A DNA stretch of 28,757 nucleotides from CAZCBN01 sp964496975 (GTDB lineage: Bacteria; Planctomycetota; Phycisphaerae; Phycisphaerales; UBA1924), in the NCBI GenBank assembly GCA_964496975.1, contig CAZCBN010000035.1, positions 1 to 28,757 of the forward strand, written 5' to 3'. The notes under the pieces were generated by a model. It had not been told where the DNA came from and ran no database searches. It saw only the letters and a list, made by a program, of their open reading frames with translations. A program made the position numbers and the translations under genes. Numbering within the stretch: the stretch's first letter is position 1; every line of letters begins with the position of its first letter. Shown piece by piece: positions 7,730 through 17,260 of this stretch.

Positions 7730-8437
7730 ATGCACGCGGAGATCGCCGTGGACAGCGCGGAGCGCGGGGGTGGCCTTCTGCCGCGGCGGCTGCGGCTGGC
7801 GGCGTGGGGGGCGGCGGCGCTGTTGACGCTCGCGCCGGCGTATGCGACGCCGACCGACCCGGCGATCGTGGACGTGCGCGACGTGGTGCGGGTGGGCGTG
7901 GGGCTGGCGGGCGTGTCGCTGCTGTTCGTGCTGCTGATGACGACGCCGCCGGACGCGATCCGCCTTCCGAAGTGGGTGAGCCGGGGGCTGATCGCCGCGG
8001 GGCTGGGCGTGCTGAACGCGCCGCGGCTGGCGCGGACGTACCCCGACACCCCGGGCTGGCCCGACATGCCGCAGTGGACGGCGTGGATCGGCTGGGGCGT
8101 GGTGCACGCGGCGATGGCGTGTGCGGTGTGGGCGGCGTGGGTGGCGGGCGTGCGGCTGCTCGCGAAGAGCCGGCCCCGCGGCACGCCGTGGAACGTGGCG
8201 CTGTTTCTGTGGTGGCCGGCGGGGCTGCTCTCCGGGGCGACGCTGGAGGGGGCGGCGGCGTGGCTGGTGCGCGGCGCGCACTGGGCGTCGCTGGGGNNNN
8301 NNNNNNTGCTGTGGGTGAACACGCTGGGCCGGGCCGGCGAGCGGGCGTGGGTGCCGCGGACGGCGATCTGGCTCACATGGTTCGCGGCGGTGTCGGCCAC
8401 GTTCTTCGCGGCGGCGTGGCAGGCGCTGAAAGTGTGA
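7730..8437 (+). CDS. Polytopic membrane protein of unknown function, interrupted by an assembly gap
   Basis: About 235 residues with a GGGAGGG ribosome site just before the ATG at 7730. Hydrophobic segments occur near residues 22-40 (LAAWGAAALLTLAPAYA), 52-70 (VGVGLAGVSLLFVLLM), 84-98, 118-140 (WIGWGVVHAAMACAVWAAWVAG), 155-185 (ALFLWWPAGLLSG) and 215-232 (AIWLTWFAAVSATFFAAAW). About six membrane helices are therefore predicted. Ten Ns at 8297-8306 fall inside the coding region. The frame happens to continue across them, but the true number of missing bases is unknown, so the length and the joined halves are provisional. No catalytic motif or family is recognised. It is followed after 37 bp by the NIF3-family gene on the same strand. 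Confidence 0.65.
   Translation: MHAEIAVDSAERGGGLLPRRLRLAAWGAAALLTLAPAYATPTDPAIVDVRDVVRVGVGLAGVSLLFVLLMTTPPDAIRLPKWVSRGLIAAGLGVLNAPRLARTYPDTPGWPDMPQWTAWIGWGVVHAAMACAVWAAWVAGVRLLAKSRPRGTPWNVALFLWWPAGLLSGATLEGAAAWLVRGAHWASLGXXXXLWVNTLGRAGERAWVPRTAIWLTWFAAVSATFFAAAWQALKV
8297..8306. other. Assembly gap (10 N)
   Basis: A run of exactly ten N within the membrane-protein gene. Ten is a placeholder length, so the missing sequence may be longer or shorter and the two flanks may not be truly adjacent. Confidence 0.98.
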
Positions 8438-8461
8438 GGGCGGCGGGGGCGGGGCGGTGCA

Positions 8462-8467
8462 TAAACT
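8462..8467 (+). promoter_or_regulatory. Candidate -10 element (TAAACT) of a leaderless NIF3 transcript
   Basis: TAAACT ends seven bases before the ATG at 8475, and no Shine-Dalgarno precedes that ATG. It stands out as A/T-rich within a G/C-rich spacer. No -35 hexamer was found. Confidence 0.4.
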
Positions 8468-8474
8468 GCCGATT

Positions 8475-9689
8475 ATGGCAACGCGGCGGACATCGGCGGC
8501 TTCCGTGCTGACAGTCGGCGACCTCTGCGAGGCGATGGAGGCCATCGCGCCCCTGCAACTGGCCGAGCCATGGGACCGTGTGGGCCTGGCCGTGGGGGAG
8601 GGGCGCAGCCCGCTGCGCGGGCCGGTGCTGCTGACGATTGACCTGACCGAGGCCGTGCTGGCCGAGGCGGTGGAGATGAACGCGGGGGCGATCGTCTCGT
8701 ACCACCCGCCGATCTGGGACGCGCTCGACCGGCTCGTCGGCGCGACGCACACGCAGCGCATCATCGCGGGAGCGCTGCGGGCGGGCATCGCCGTCTACAG
8801 CCCGCACACGGCGCTGGACGCGGCCGAGGGGGGCCTGACGGACTGGCTCTGCGAGGGCGTGGCCGGCACGGTGCGCGACCACGCGGGGAAGGAGCGCGTG
8901 GCGGGCGACGTGCGGGCCCTGTCGCCCAGGCCGCAGCACCGCGGCAGCCAGGAGATGAAGATCGTCTGCTTCGTGCCCGAGGCGCAGGTGGTGCAGGTGC
9001 GCAACGCGCTGGCGACGGCGGGCGCGGGCCGCATCGGGCTCTACGAGGTCTGCTCCTTCAGCGTGGAGGGGGAGGGCACCTTCCTCGCCGGCGAGGGGAG
9101 CCACCCGGTGCTGGGCGAGCGGGGCCGGCTTGAGACGGTGCGCGAGCGGCGGCTGGAGATGGTCTGCTCGCGCAGCGCGCTGGCCCTGGCGATCGAGACG
9201 CTCCGGCAGTTTCACCCGTACGAGGAGCCGGCGATCGACGTGTACGAGCTGGTGCCCGAGCCGCAGCGCCGCAGCGGCCCGGGCCGCCGCGTGGTGCTGG
9301 ACCAGGCGGCGAGCGTGCCGCAGATCGCCCAGCGCCTCGCGACCTTTTTGGGCCCGAGCCGCGTGAAGATCAGCCGCCCCGCCGCGGGGCGCGAGGGGGC
9401 CGAGGTGCAGCGCATCGCGGTGGTGCCGGGCGCGGGCGCGAGCCTGCTGGACCAGGCCATCCGCGACGGGTGCGACGCCTTTGTCACGGGCGAGATGAAG
9501 CACCACGAGGTGCTGCGGGCGATGCAGGCGGGCGTTGCCGTCGTGCTCGCCGGGCACACCAACACCGAGCGCGGCTACCTGCCTCGGCTCGCCGACCGGC
9601 TGCGGGCGAGGCTGGGCGACCGGCTCTCGGGCACCGAGATCGCCATCTCGCGGCAGGACCGCGACCCGTTGGTGGTCGTGAGCGAGTAG
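8475..9689 (+). CDS. NIF3 / GTP cyclohydrolase I type 2-like dinuclear metal-centre protein
   Basis: 404 residues from the ATG at 8475, preferred over an in-frame GTG at 8457 because TAAACT sits just upstream as a possible leaderless promoter. The N-terminal half has LAEPWDRVGLAVG, the metal ligand in SYHPPIW (His77) and the SPHTALDAAEGG motif (His111). The C-terminal half has FVTGEMKHHEVL and AGHTNTERGYL (His361 and Glu365). Together these form the usual two-metal site. Between them, about residues 155-260, is an insert starting MKIVCFVPEAQVVQVRNALATAGAG and ending FHPYEEPAIDVYEL. This is the PII/CutA-like domain seen in the long YqfO-type members. The family is conserved and hexameric, and its physiological reaction is poorly known, so no symbol is given. 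It is convergent with the methyltransferase gene. Confidence 0.9.
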   Translation: MATRRTSAASVLTVGDLCEAMEAIAPLQLAEPWDRVGLAVGEGRSPLRGPVLLTIDLTEAVLAEAVEMNAGAIVSYHPPIWDALDRLVGATHTQRIIAGALRAGIAVYSPHTALDAAEGGLTDWLCEGVAGTVRDHAGKERVAGDVRALSPRPQHRGSQEMKIVCFVPEAQVVQVRNALATAGAGRIGLYEVCSFSVEGEGTFLAGEGSHPVLGERGRLETVRERRLEMVCSRSALALAIETLRQFHPYEEPAIDVYELVPEPQRRSGPGRRVVLDQAASVPQIAQRLATFLGPSRVKISRPAAGREGAEVQRIAVVPGAGASLLDQAIRDGCDAFVTGEMKHHEVLRAMQAGVAVVLAGHTNTERGYLPRLADRLRARLGDRLSGTEIAISRQDRDPLVVVSE

Positions 9690-9717
9690 CGCGGGCGGGG
9701 TTCGCCGATCGGGTTCG

Positions 9718-9757
9718 GGCCGCCGAGCCGTCGGGCCGTCGGGCCGCCGAGCCGCCG
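9718..9757 (+). repeat. Short tandem repeat between convergent genes
   Basis: This 40-bp stretch alternates the octamer-like units GGGCCGTC and GCCGCCGAG, each about twice, between the NIF3-family gene and the methyltransferase gene. No T-tract follows, so it is not a standard intrinsic terminator. The remainder of this 97-bp spacer shows nothing else recognisable. Confidence 0.6.
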
Positions 9758-9786
9758 AGATGGGGCTCGGGCCGGGGCCCTGCGCT

Positions 9787-10905
9787 TCAAGCCCGCGCGT
9801 CCGCCGCGGCCTTCTGCCGGCGCTTCAGCGCGGCCCGGGCGGGGTGGATGGCCGTGCTCACGCCGCGGGCCCCGCCCTCGTCCAGCAGGTGGCCCCGCAC
9901 CATGCCGGCCTCGATGCGTTCGCAGGCGTGCTGCGCGTTCAGCGCGCTGTAGTCCACGCCGACGAAGCGGCGGCCCATGGCCCGCGCCACCACGCCCGTC
10001 GTGCCGCTGCCGAGGAACGGGTCGAGCACCAGGTCGCCCGGGCGCGAGCACGCGGCGACGACGCGGTGCAGGTAGGCCTCGGGGAGCTGGTTGTCGTGGT
10101 TGTGGCGGCGTTCTTTGTTATTGCCCTGCACGCGGCCCCAGAACTCGCCGTACCACACGTCCATCGGCACGCGCTCGCCCGGGGGCATGCCGTCCTTTTT
10201 GCTCTCGGTGCGCGGGTCGCCGTAGATGGCCCGGCGGTCCGACAGCTCCAGCACCGCGTCCGGGTTCCAGCGGCGGCCGGCGTGCGTCGGGTCTTTCATG
10301 AAGTACAGCGCGTGCACCTTGCTGTTGATGAACCGGCCCGTCGTGTTCTGGCCGAAGCGGTAGTGCCACACGCACCAGTTCACCATCCGCAGCGCCCGCT
10401 GCTTCAGGTGCACCACAATCTCGGCCGCCCAGGTGTCGGGGATGTTCACCCACAGGCTGCCGTGCGGCGCGAGCCGATCGATGCACAGGTCGAGCCAGCG
10501 CTGCGTGAACGCGAGCGAGGCGCCGGGGGCCTGGAAGGAGTGCCGCACGTCGCAGTAGTGCTCGTCGGGCTGCGCGTCGTCCCACGCGTGGCCCGCGTCC
10601 CAGCGGTCGTAGTCGCGGTTCCAGTTGAAGGGCGGGTCGGCGAAAATCAGGTCGAACACATCGCCCCGCGGCAGGGCGGGCAGCACGTCGCGGCAATCAC
10701 CCACGTACACGCGCGTGTCGGGCTCGGGCCGATGCCAGAAGGGCGCCGCCGCGGCCCGGGCGGCGGGCGTGACCCGAGCCGCGGCCTTGTCGGCGCGGGG
10801 CGTTCGGCGCTTGGTTGGCGCTGGGGTTGGCGCTGGGGTGAGCGCTGGTGTTGGCGCGGGCGCCGGCGTGGGCACCTCGGCGGGTTTGGCGGCTCGTCGC
10901 GGCAT
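9787..10905 (-). CDS. DNA N4/N6 amino-methyltransferase (beta-type motif order), orphan
   Basis: 372 residues from the ATG at 10905; an ATG at 10920 is also in frame and would add MLRAT. Residues 8-35 are a Thr/Ala/Pro-rich linker encoded by 12-bp-like repeats (about 10811-10875). Motif IV is FADPPFNW (Asp90) and the AdoMet motif I is LDPFLGSGTTGV (about 294-305), followed by RRFVGVDYS. The order IV, target-recognition segment, then I is that of beta-type enzymes such as CcrM or MboII. These methylate exocyclic amines of adenine or cytosine in specific sites. The middle region (about 150-270) would recognise the target. No restriction endonuclease gene is adjacent, so it looks like a solitary, regulatory-type methylase. 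It lies 70 bp downstream of the ATP-grasp fusion and could be co-transcribed. Confidence 0.88.
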   Translation of the reverse strand: MPRRAAKPAEVPTPAPAPTPALTPAPTPAPTKRRTPRADKAAARVTPAARAAAAPFWHRPEPDTRVYVGDCRDVLPALPRGDVFDLIFADPPFNWNRDYDRWDAGHAWDDAQPDEHYCDVRHSFQAPGASLAFTQRWLDLCIDRLAPHGSLWVNIPDTWAAEIVVHLKQRALRMVNWCVWHYRFGQNTTGRFINSKVHALYFMKDPTHAGRRWNPDAVLELSDRRAIYGDPRTESKKDGMPPGERVPMDVWYGEFWGRVQGNNKERRHNHDNQLPEAYLHRVVAACSRPGDLVLDPFLGSGTTGVVARAMGRRFVGVDYSALNAQHACERIEAGMVRGHLLDEGGARGVSTAIHPARAALKRRQKAAADARA

Positions 10906-10915
10906 CGTCGCGCGC

Positions 10916-10921
10916 AGCATA
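10916..10921 (-). promoter_or_regulatory. Candidate -10 element (TATGCT) for the methyltransferase
   Basis: On the minus strand TATGCT lies ten bases before the ATG at 10905 and overlaps the alternative ATG at 10920. If it is the promoter, the shorter start must be used. No -35 hexamer is visible. Confidence 0.3.
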
Positions 10922-10975
10922 GCGCGAACGCGCGCCCCGCGCCAGCGGCGCGCCCGGCCCGGCGCGCCGGCGCGG

Positions 10976-13567
10976 CTACGCCGCGATCGGCCTGGGCCGG
11001 CCCTGGCTCCGAAGGAACAGCCACACGAGCCGCCACAGCGGCAGGGGCCGCACGCCCATCGCCCGGCGGCGCGCGCCGAGGTCAAACTGTCGCTCCCACT
11101 GCACCGCCATCGTGCGCACGGCCCGCGACACGGGCCACGAGGGGTCGTACATGTTCGTCGGCTCGCTCGTCACGCCGTTCAGCTCCACCACGCCGAAGCC
11201 CCGGCCGCGGGCGAGCTCCCCCGGCGAGGTGTAGCGCAGATCAAACCGGCCCGTGTCAAACGGCAGCCCGTCGACGCCGGCGAACGACCGCGCGACCGAG
11301 TCCACCGCCGCCTCAAGCTCGGGCGTCACGAGGTGCGCGCCGTCCGTGAACAGGCAGCCCTGCGCGTGGTTGCCCGCGACGCCCAGCCGCACGGCCTCGC
11401 CCAGCGCGGGCACACGCCGCAGGTGCGCGCGCAGGCGGCTGAGGTACATCGGCAGTTGCAGGCGGTAGCGCGGGTGGCGCAGCAGCAGCTCCCGCACGGT
11501 GCGGCGGCCGTCGCCCAGCAACAGGGGCGGCTCCTTCACCACCACGTTCACGACGCGGCCGGCGAGCGTGCCGGGGGGCGGGTCGGCGGCGACCCACTCG
11601 GGCGAGCGCACCCAGAAGACGCCGATCTCGTGCGGGCCCGGGTGGTAGCGCTGCAGCACCGCGTCGGCGCGGAGCCGCGCGAAGGCGGCGTCAAAGTCCT
11701 CCGGCGTGCGCACGAGGGAGACGCCCGCGCCGCGCTCCCCCGTGTCGGGCTTCACGATGACGGGAAGGCCGCCCAGGTCGGGCCGCTGCTCGAGGGTGCG
11801 CAGGGCCTCGGCGGTGCGCGCGCGGCGGTCGGCGTTGGCCCGCACGACGGCGTGGGGCAGCAGCAGCTCGGCGGGCGCGGTGCGCAGGGCGTCGAGGATG
11901 TCGGCCTTGATGTCGCTCACGGCGCCGCCGCCGTTGGCGATGCCGGGGTTGCAGCACGTCCAGACCATGCACGAGCGGTGCCGCAGGCTGAGGCGGATGA
12001 ACGTCGGCAGCAGCGGGGCATAGAGCCGCCAGGTGGGCCACCACTCGTGGTGCAACTGCCGCCGCACCGCCACGCCCATGCGCACGCGGCCCAGGCGCGT
12101 CGGCCCGAGCCGAAGCACCCACAGCCCCAGCGTGACCGCCGCGAGCCACGCGAGCAGCAGCGGCAGCCCCCCGCTCGCCAACGCGCCCCGCGAGGGCGAG
12201 AGGGCCTGCGCCAGGCCGAGCGACACCAGGCCCCAGAGCGCCGTCGCGACCGCCCAGCCCACGGTGCGGCCCAGGGGACCGCCCGCGAGGACGTACGCGG
12301 AGCGGCCGCGCCAGAACCGTCCGATGAGCAGGCCCAGCGCGGCGACGGCGAAATCCACGCTCAGCGACGCGACGAGCAAGCCGGCGAGGGCGGTCGCCGT
12401 CTCGGGCTTCCACCGGGCCACCAGCGCGGCCACCACAACGACGAGCCACCAGGGCTGCATGCGCGCGCCCAGCACCAGCCAGCCCACCGGCGCGGCGAGG
12501 CCCCGGTACGTCGGCGCGGGGGCGCGGATGTCGTCCTCCGTGCGCGGCGGCACGCCCGGGGCATCGTGGCTCGCGATGAAGCGACCGACGTCGGCCGCGG
12601 TTTCGCTGGGCCTCGTGAAGGGGACGAAGTGGTCGTGCCCGGTCATGACCAGGTGGGCGGTGGGGATGAGGGCGCGGTGGTGCTCGGCGGCCCAGTCAGA
12701 AACGAGGAAATCGTGCCGGCCGTGGTGGATGAGCACGGGGACCCGGAGCGCGCGCATGACGCCGGCGAGCGGGCGCTGATCGGTGTCGGCGAAGTTTTTG
12801 ATGAAGGCGGTGCGGTCGGCCGCGCGGCCGAAGAGGCCGAAGTGGGGGATGAGGTCGAGGCCCGGTCCCAGCAGCAGGGCGCCGAGGGCGTACTTGGCGT
12901 GCTCGAAGGCGTAGGAGCCGCTGCCCTCGGTCTCTTGGGCGCCGATGGCGCCGAGGAGGGTGATGGAGGCGAGGCGCTCGACGGAGCGGCCGGGGGCTTG
13001 TTCTTCGAGGAGGCGGGCCATTTCCAGCGCGACGCCGCCGCCCATGGACCAGCCGAGGGCGTGCGCCCGGTCGATGGCCTTGGCGTCCATCCACGCGAGG
13101 ACGTAGCGGGCGTGGGCGCGGATGGAGAGGTCGGGCGGGTTGGGCGTGCTGCGGCCGAAGCCGGGGAGGTCGAGGGCGTAGACGTCGCGGCCGCCGGCGA
13201 TGAGGCGGGGGGCCATCTCGGAAAAGTTGGTCGCGGCGCCGGGGGAGCCGTGGAGGAGGATGAGCGGCGCGGGGCTGTTGCGCGGCGCGTCGGCGGGGTC
13301 TGGGTTGGAGCCGGGCCAGGCGAGGGCGTGGAGGTGGACGGGCTCGGCGGCTTCAGGCGGGCGGTTGTCGGGTATGGCGGCGGTGAGGGCGGGGAGGGCG
13401 ACGAAGCCGGGCGCGTGGTCGTCGGGCGGGCGGAAGGGCGCGGGCTGCGCGCGCGTGGCCTGCCACAGCAGCGAGGCCGCGACGGCGAGCGCATAGAGCG
13501 CGGCGATCACGGCGAGCGCGGGGGGCAACCACCCGCGGCGGGGGATCGCGGCCGCCGGTGGGGTCAC
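10976..13567 (-). CDS. Fusion: membrane-anchored alpha/beta hydrolase, polytopic membrane region and ATP-grasp ligase
   Basis: 863 residues from a GTG at 13567 that overlaps the TGA of the upstream decarboxylase-like gene (GTGA), indicating translational coupling. The frame is open far upstream, but only as a shadow of that gene. An N-terminal helix (about 14-35) anchors the protein. Residues about 100-330 are an alpha/beta hydrolase: LILLHGSPG oxyanion loop (105-110), DLPGFGRS, the nucleophile elbow GWSMGGG (Ser174), Asp286 in GRHDFL, and His311 or His313 in TGHDHF. Residues about 350-490 hold four or so membrane helices. The rest is ATP-grasp-like, with LRHRSCMVWTCCNPGIANGG (about 525-544), VIVKPDTGERGAGVSLV (Lys606) and ELNGVTSEPTNMYDP (about 795-808). 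The ligase part resembles uncharacterised stand-alone bacterial ATP-grasp proteins I recall with an NG..SEP..YDP motif. Joining it to a hydrolase is unusual. Substrates are unknown. Confidence 0.85.
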   Translation of the reverse strand: MTPPAAAIPRRGWLPPALAVIAALYALAVAASLLWQATRAQPAPFRPPDDHAPGFVALPALTAAIPDNRPPEAAEPVHLHALAWPGSNPDPADAPRNSPAPLILLHGSPGAATNFSEMAPRLIAGGRDVYALDLPGFGRSTPNPPDLSIRAHARYVLAWMDAKAIDRAHALGWSMGGGVALEMARLLEEQAPGRSVERLASITLLGAIGAQETEGSGSYAFEHAKYALGALLLGPGLDLIPHFGLFGRAADRTAFIKNFADTDQRPLAGVMRALRVPVLIHHGRHDFLVSDWAAEHHRALIPTAHLVMTGHDHFVPFTRPSETAADVGRFIASHDAPGVPPRTEDDIRAPAPTYRGLAAPVGWLVLGARMQPWWLVVVVAALVARWKPETATALAGLLVASLSVDFAVAALGLLIGRFWRGRSAYVLAGGPLGRTVGWAVATALWGLVSLGLAQALSPSRGALASGGLPLLLAWLAAVTLGLWVLRLGPTRLGRVRMGVAVRRQLHHEWWPTWRLYAPLLPTFIRLSLRHRSCMVWTCCNPGIANGGGAVSDIKADILDALRTAPAELLLPHAVVRANADRRARTAEALRTLEQRPDLGGLPVIVKPDTGERGAGVSLVRTPEDFDAAFARLRADAVLQRYHPGPHEIGVFWVRSPEWVAADPPPGTLAGRVVNVVVKEPPLLLGDGRRTVRELLLRHPRYRLQLPMYLSRLRAHLRRVPALGEAVRLGVAGNHAQGCLFTDGAHLVTPELEAAVDSVARSFAGVDGLPFDTGRFDLRYTSPGELARGRGFGVVELNGVTSEPTNMYDPSWPVSRAVRTMAVQWERQFDLGARRRAMGVRPLPLWRLVWLFLRSQGRPRPIAA

Positions 13568-14982
13568 GCGCGGTACCCCGCGTCGAGCTCGGGGGCGAGG
13601 GTTTCCATGAGCGAGCGGCGGGTGCGGATGGGGGTGAGCTCGTACTGGTCGACCAGCGCTTCGCCGGGGAGGGGGTGGTCGCTGGCGCGGCGGATGATCT
13701 GGAGGGCGTAGGCGCCGGCGCCGAAGACGGCGAGGACGTCGCCCCGCTGCACGGGGGGGATGAGGCGGCCCTGGGCGAGGATGTCGTCGTCGCCGCCGGA
13801 GCGGCCCACGATGTCGACCCATTGCAGGCCGGTGGGGGCGAGGCGCTGGGCGTTCATGTCGGGGGGTTCCTGGCCGGGCTGGACCTCGATGGGCCAGGCG
13901 ACGCGGAAGCCGTCGAGCTCGTTGGGCCTTGCGGCGGCGTCGAGGCCGACGTCGCCGACGAGGACGGTGCGGTCCTCCATGGGCTTGGCGTCGAGCACGC
14001 GGACGAGGAGGACGCCGGCGGAGGCGGTGATGGCGCGGCCGGGCTCGATGACGACGGCGGTGCCGCGGTCGGCGAAGGGCTTGAGCAGAGGGGTGAGGGT
14101 GCGGGCGTAGTCCTCGGGCGTGGGGACGCGGCTGCTGAGGCCGATGGCGGCGAAGCCCCCGCCGATGTCGATGAGGTCGAGCCGGTGGCCGGCGTCGATG
14201 AGGGCCTGCGCGAGTCGGCAGAGCCTTTGCACGGCGTCGTGCAGGGTGTTGAGGTCGTGGACGCTCGGGCCCAGGTGCATGTGCAGGCCGGTGGGGCGGA
14301 CGCGGGGCTCGTCGCGGAAGCGGTCGAAGAGGTCTTTGGCGGCGGCGACGGAGAGGCCGAACTTTGAGCCGGCGGCGGCGGCGGCGCGACGCGGGGCGGA
14401 GGCCGGGTCGAGGGGCTCGTCGGGGCCGGGCTCGGGGTTGACGCGGACGGCGACGCGGGCGTTGACGCGCATGCCGCTGGCGATGCGGGCGAGGCGTTCG
14501 AGCTCGGCGCGGCTCTCGGCGACGATGCATCCGATGGGGCCTCGGTAGCTGGGGGGCCTTCCGGCGACGCTGACGCCGGCCTGGAAGAGGGGGCTGTAGA
14601 GGCCGTCGAGGGCGGCGCGGAGGTCTTCGTCGGACTTTCCGACGCCGGCGAAGACGACGTCGGCGAACTTCACGCCGCTGAGCCAGGCGCGTTCGACCTC
14701 GCCGCCGGAGACGGCGCACATGCCGCAGCCGGCCTGGGCGAGGGTGCGGAGGACGCCGAGGTTTCCGCAGGCCTTGACGGCGAAGGCGATGCGCGGGTCA
14801 AGGTCGGCGAAGGCGGCGCGGAAGCGGGCGAGGTTGGCGCGCAGGGCGAGGGTGGAGTAGACGAGGGTTGGTGTGCCGAGCCGCTCGGCGACGTGCTCCA
14901 GCGGGACACCCTCGCACAGCAGTTGTCCCTGTCGGTAGGTGAAGGGTTCCACGCGTGGGGGGCCTCGGCGGGCGCGGCGCAT
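13564..14982 (-). CDS. Fold-III PLP-dependent decarboxylase-like protein (diaminopimelate/ornithine decarboxylase family) with altered active site
   Basis: 472 residues from the ATG at 14982. A GTG at 14952 with GAGG upstream would remove ten residues and begin closer to the usual domain start (EPFTYRQGQLLCEGVPL). Family features are the PLP lysine in AFAVKACGN (Lys70), HMHLGPSV, the phosphate-binding DIGGGF, VIEPGRAITASAGVLL (EPGR), and GAGAYALQ near the C-terminus. These match LysA-type decarboxylases. However, the position of the conserved CESGD motif reads GRSGGDDDI (about 393-401), lacking the catalytic Cys and the Glu. The substrate-binding RPxxY is also not recognisable (FRVAWPIEV). 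Known diaminopimelate decarboxylation is therefore doubtful and the lysA symbol is withheld. It overlaps the hydrolase/ATP-grasp fusion by four bases, so the two products probably act together. It may make or modify an amino acid or amine substrate, which is inference. Confidence 0.85.
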   Translation of the reverse strand: MRRARRGPPRVEPFTYRQGQLLCEGVPLEHVAERLGTPTLVYSTLALRANLARFRAAFADLDPRIAFAVKACGNLGVLRTLAQAGCGMCAVSGGEVERAWLSGVKFADVVFAGVGKSDEDLRAALDGLYSPLFQAGVSVAGRPPSYRGPIGCIVAESRAELERLARIASGMRVNARVAVRVNPEPGPDEPLDPASAPRRAAAAAGSKFGLSVAAAKDLFDRFRDEPRVRPTGLHMHLGPSVHDLNTLHDAVQRLCRLAQALIDAGHRLDLIDIGGGFAAIGLSSRVPTPEDYARTLTPLLKPFADRGTAVVIEPGRAITASAGVLLVRVLDAKPMEDRTVLVGDVGLDAAARPNELDGFRVAWPIEVQPGQEPPDMNAQRLAPTGLQWVDIVGRSGGDDDILAQGRLIPPVQRGDVLAVFGAGAYALQIIRRASDHPLPGEALVDQYELTPIRTRRSLMETLAPELDAGYRA

Positions 14983-15002
14983 GGGTGAGGGCCGCGGGCG
15001 CG

Positions 15003-15008
15003 ATGGTA
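15003..15008 (-). promoter_or_regulatory. Candidate -10 element (TACCAT) for the decarboxylase operon
   Basis: TACCAT on the minus strand lies 20 bases before the ATG at 14982, in the 112-bp gap after prkA. The same hexamer occurs at 20439 and nearly the same at 2861. There is no evident -35 and the rest of the gap is G/C-rich. Confidence 0.35.
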
Positions 15009-15094
15009 CACCGGGGGGTGGGCGCGGGGCTTGGCTGCGGGGGCGGTCTCTTGAGCCTGGGGGGCCCTGGGCGGGGGCGGGGGCTGGGCCCGGC

Positions 15095-17260
<2,166 letters not shown>

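Noticed and set aside
9690..10990. Restriction-modification system around the methyltransferase
   Set aside because: No endonuclease or specificity-subunit motif is visible in either neighbour, so only an orphan methylase is supported.
10625..13711. 1028-residue plus-strand open frame
   Set aside because: Arg/Gly/Ala/His-rich translation with no domain, antisense to the methyltransferase and hydrolase/ATP-grasp genes that have clear motifs.
13568..14719. N-terminal extension of the hydrolase/ATP-grasp frame
   Set aside because: The extension is an Arg/Pro-rich out-of-frame reading of the decarboxylase gene; the GTGA overlap at 13564-13567 gives a natural start.
13564..14982. Naming the decarboxylase-like gene lysA
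   Set aside because: The fold matches, but the conserved Cys/Glu motif and the substrate RPxxY are missing, so the reaction cannot be asserted.
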